64,000 nt of DNA, from positions 1,240,001 to 1,304,000 of the forward strand of contig NC_058137.1 of assembly GCF_011075055.1 (NCBI RefSeq). The letters run 5' to 3'. This DNA comes from Mangifera indica. Taxonomy: Eukaryota; Streptophyta; Magnoliopsida; Sapindales; Anacardiaceae. A model generated the notes under the pieces. The model made no database searches. It worked only from the letters and a program-made list of their open reading frames with translations, and was not told where the DNA came from. Position 1 is the first letter of the stretch. Each line of letters opens with the position of its first letter. Positions 60,560 through 64,000 of this stretch are shown here, one piece after another. The translations under genes were made by a program, and so were the position numbers.

Positions 60560-63500
60560 AAAGATATGTTACCGTTTCTGAGATTTTGGATCAAAACCGG
60601 GTTATTTGTATCTGTTTTTCCCGGAATTATTTGTCGATTCTCTTTGGAGCATATTCAATAAATTATTTATTAAAATACCTGAACCCTAACTCAACTTTTT
60701 AGAGTAATTAATTCAAATTTAAATTTGATTCCTTTGATCCAATGATGCATTCATTAGAGAAAGATATCTAAAAGTCATAAAAAAAATTAAAAAAGAGAAG
60801 GAACAAGAATAGTCAGATTAAAAAAAATATTACTTTCTAATAATTTATTCGAATTATAATCTAGTTAGGATTATTCTTAGTTGAATTTAGTTTAATCAAA
60901 CTGAATTTCAATGCTCAACCTAATCCACCTCCACCAAAAAACAGGACATTGAAATGCTCAATCTCCGCGATGGGATTCGCCTGAATTGTTGATGTGCTCA
61001 CGGACAATGACCTAATAGTGGTGGCAATTATTGATGTGGATAAGGAGAATGAGCTAAGAGTGGTGACAAATAAGTCACAACATGGATTGATAAGTAAGTC
61101 AACGTCTTTATCTGATCTCTCCTCAGCACGCTTATTAATTATGGACAAAAATATTTTTACTTATAAATTGCACATGGGTTCACATTCATTCTCAAAAACT
61201 TTGTTGACTAACCTACATAGAAGGAACAAACAAACAAACAACTTTACGTTTTCAACAAATTAATTATATTAAATATTGCAAAGCGCACCTCAAAGTTTTC
61301 ATAATCAGAGATGTTATGGTTTGATTAAGATCAATTTGTTGAGTCATAAACCAAAAAGTGAACCGAGAGGGCCATGAATAATGCTTGGACATTTGGGTAG
61401 CTAGGATGGATTGTTATGGATAAGGCTATAGATGTGGCTTGGAAAACAAGGCTGGCTGGCGTAGCCCGAGAGTTTCACATGATTGTCTTGTCTTTGTCTT
61501 TCTCTAATTTAATTATTCGTCCACATAATATTGCTTCAAGTATTTAACCGTCTGGGTTAGAATGAACTTAGACGTAGACCAGTTTGTTCTGATTTCTGAA
61601 AACCGAAGCAAAGGTGTCGTGCGTTGTATTGTATTGGCTTCTTTTACGGCACGGAACCCAGAAAAAATATGTGGGTGAAGTCAACGGAGCCTTTTTTTTT
61701 GGGGAGTTTCAGGTTTCTGCGTCAGTAGGGTTGAAAGTTTGGAAGAGGTGACGACAGATAAAGCTCAATTGTTTATAAAAATTCTCAATAAGACAGAAGA
61801 TTCCTTTCCATGGAAGGTGGAGACCGAACTTTAGCCCAGCCCAGTCGAGTCAGTCAGGCTGGGCCTCGATAACTTGACTTTGATCGTTTACATTATGAAA
61901 TTTTCGGGCCGGGTGAATACTGCCCGGCCAGACTTGCAATCTATGAAGAGGATTATCAGAGGTGGAATCAATAAATTTCGTTGATGGTTTTGCTGAAATT
62001 ATATACCGAATTGAATAAATTCAAACTAATTTTGAGTTCTGCTCCACTTACATCGGATCCACCTGTTGGGATTATCTCATCAACCCAAAGTTGATCAGCG
62101 GAGGGTGGAGACACTTCACAGGATCTCCATGAACTCATTTGTGGATCCTTTTTCTGCCTACGCAATTTCATGTGACATCATTTATCAGCCTGTCCTTTTA
62201 GTGAAAGGCTACCAACCCTCCCTCTTTCCCCTTTAATGGTAGCACTTTTGACCTTCCAGCGGCTATTAAATTTGAGCACTGTTGATGTCTAAACATCTTC
62301 ATTTCAGCATCACTTATCATCATTTAACAGTAACTCCCACTAAATATATATAAGTCAACATCTCAAAGCAACATAACTGAACTTAATTTCCTATGAATCT
62401 AACATAAAACATAAAGAAAACTTATGTGTCTGTAACATTTTAAAAACTAATTCAAACGGTGAGACATTTACTGTTTTTATTGCAATTGTGCTTGGATGTC
62501 AATGTTAGGTGATATTAAATCTCTTTTAATACGAATGCTAGTTTAAAAGGTAAAATTTTTTCTCATATTTATATGTTAACACTTAATTTTTTCACATAAT
62601 GTGGGATAACTTTATGTTAGGAGGGAGACGTACAAGCAAAATTAAAAATTTTCAAGCACCCACTTGATCTTCAAAACAAAATGTAATACAGTATGTATGG
62701 ATTACTAAATACTTAAACTTACAAACTCAAAATTTAGGATAAGTTATTCATTTCTTTACTTTGAAAGGTCTTCACGAACCAAGGTTCTATCTGATGTGTT
62801 GTTTTACAATGAGCTCTATACAATTTATAGAGGAAGAAAGATTAATCTGAACCCTTCATTGATAGACTGAAAGATTCTTTGATCCATTTGTTAAAATCAA
62901 TTATTCTATATTTTGTCATTTTCTTCTTGGGTTTTTTATACATGTCCCTTGATTTACTTGCTCATTATAGTTATCATGAAGTTTGATTTACCATAGTACA
63001 ACATTATATCAATATAGAGACATAGAACTTGTCAAATTGTGACATACCAATTGCGAATCTAAATAATGGGGTTTGATTAGATCCAAGGCCCAATCTGACA
63101 TTAGTTTAAAAACAAAACAACTAGGTTTGTGATTAATAATTAAAATTTAAATTCAATTTAAAATTAATTGAATCAATTCAAACTTGACTTAGAACATTTA
63201 AAAAAAAAAAAAGCCTAATCTTGAACTTGTTTCGTTTGATCTAAACTTAAACAGTTGATCTTGAATTATTGAAAATACCATATATTTCTCAAAAATATAA
63301 AAAATTTCTTTAATAGAGGGCACATGATATTTCTTCAATACAGTGGAAGCGTTTTGTATGGAATCCTTCTCATTTGTGATTTATTGAGTTGCTGTACTCT
63401 GGCAATCTCACCACAAACTCTTTTGCATAATGGTTGGCATTTATTGTGGCGCATTAAATTTGTTTCTGGGCTGTTTTACGCGTGTCAGTTGGCCTTTCGA

Positions 63501-64000
63501 AGCCACAAAAGGCAAGCCTTCTCGCCAATACATTCAAATTGCAAAAACCACCAGAACAATAAAATCCTACTTCAGCACCACCAAACCCATTAACCTAGTT
63601 TCAATTAGTTGATTTTGATTTAAAAATTTAATTTAATATTTCGATTTAAAATTAACTTATTTATTTAATTGATAATATTATTTATTTTTTAAATATTATT
63701 TTAATATTATACATAGTTAGTTTTAATTTTTCAGGCGGCACCTGGACTCGCATAAAAACGTGGGCCATTATGGCGTTAAACTTATGCCAACCACTTGCGT
63801 AATCTACTTGCCTGTAAAAAACTTCACAATTCTATGTAATTATTTCTTTCACTCTCCTCTGGATTCTTGAAGTTTATCCTCAGCCTTTCGATTATCTGAT
63901 CCAACGGCTTTAAGCCCTCCGAGTGACCTAATACCCAGTTGTTCGGTTTAGTCAAAGGAGTGCGACGAGAAGAGGTAGGATTATCCCAAGATTTATCTAC
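60560..64000. other. intergenic, right end of the window
   Basis: CIPK 3' UTR, then a dispersed repeat (60680-60925), then AT-rich DNA. Short ORFs at 61968-62171 (-) and 63324-63612 (+) match no known domain. From about 63,720 the composition becomes less AT-rich, perhaps the promoter or leader of a gene beyond the edge. Confidence 0.55.
60680..60925. repeat. dispersed degraded repeat, copy 8
   Basis: TTAATTCAAATTTAAATTTG, an AAAATTAAAAAAGAGAAGG block and TTATTCGAATTATAATC, ending near CTCAACCTAATCCACC. Same layout as the 7.3- and 35.6-kb copies. Confidence 0.4.

Noticed and set aside
63324..63612. Two overlapping ORFs of 89 and 60 codons
   Set aside because: No recognised domain, start codon context or splice sites; frames overlap each other.

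Overview
This is nuclear DNA from a dicotyledonous plant, probably a woody rosid, though species cannot be fixed from sequence alone. It is AT-rich, has GT-AG introns and long intergenic AT tracts, and all recognisable proteins belong to plant families: MATE/DTX, SAUR, WNK, OVATE, U-box/ARM and CIPK. I saw no bacterial, organellar or viral block and no rRNA, tRNA or CRISPR array.

Layout. 0.4-1.9 kb: intronless MATE transporter (-). 2-8.8 kb: non-coding, with a possible small minus-strand transcription unit and a possible LTR remnant. 9.0-15.1 kb: an intact SAUR gene and a decayed SAUR copy, separated by a 4.3-kb fold-back element (9616-13954). Its AT-rich arms are studded with GC-rich palindromes built on GGTTGGCG/CGCCAACC. 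16.4-20.0 kb: nine-exon gene (-) for a 221-residue secretory-pathway membrane protein that I cannot name; its exons are too short to show up as long ORFs. 21.4-22.4 kb: non-autonomous Mutator-type element with a perfect 9-bp target duplication. 23.1-29.1 kb: nine-exon nucleotidyltransferase (PAP/OAS1-like). 32.3-35.3 kb: WNK kinase. 36.1-38.9 kb: COX10 haem O synthase. 39-46.6 kb: gene-poor AT-rich DNA. 46.6-47.8 kb: OVATE family protein (-). 49.7-50.1 kb: IDA-like peptide precursor carrying an in-frame stop (-). 50.9-52.9 kb: U-box/ARM E3 ligase (-). 59.2-60.5 kb: intronless CIPK kinase (+). The rest is intergenic, with degraded copies of a dispersed repeat.

The genes do not form an operon or cluster. 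They are independent housekeeping (COX10, nucleotidyltransferase), transport (MATE) and signalling (SAUR, WNK, CIPK, PUB, OFP, IDA-like) genes. The least ordinary structure is the fold-back element between the SAUR copies. Next come the broken IDA-like gene and the unnamed nine-exon membrane protein. Exon boundaries for the spliced genes were worked out by hand from reading-frame continuity and GT/AG sites, so they are predictions.
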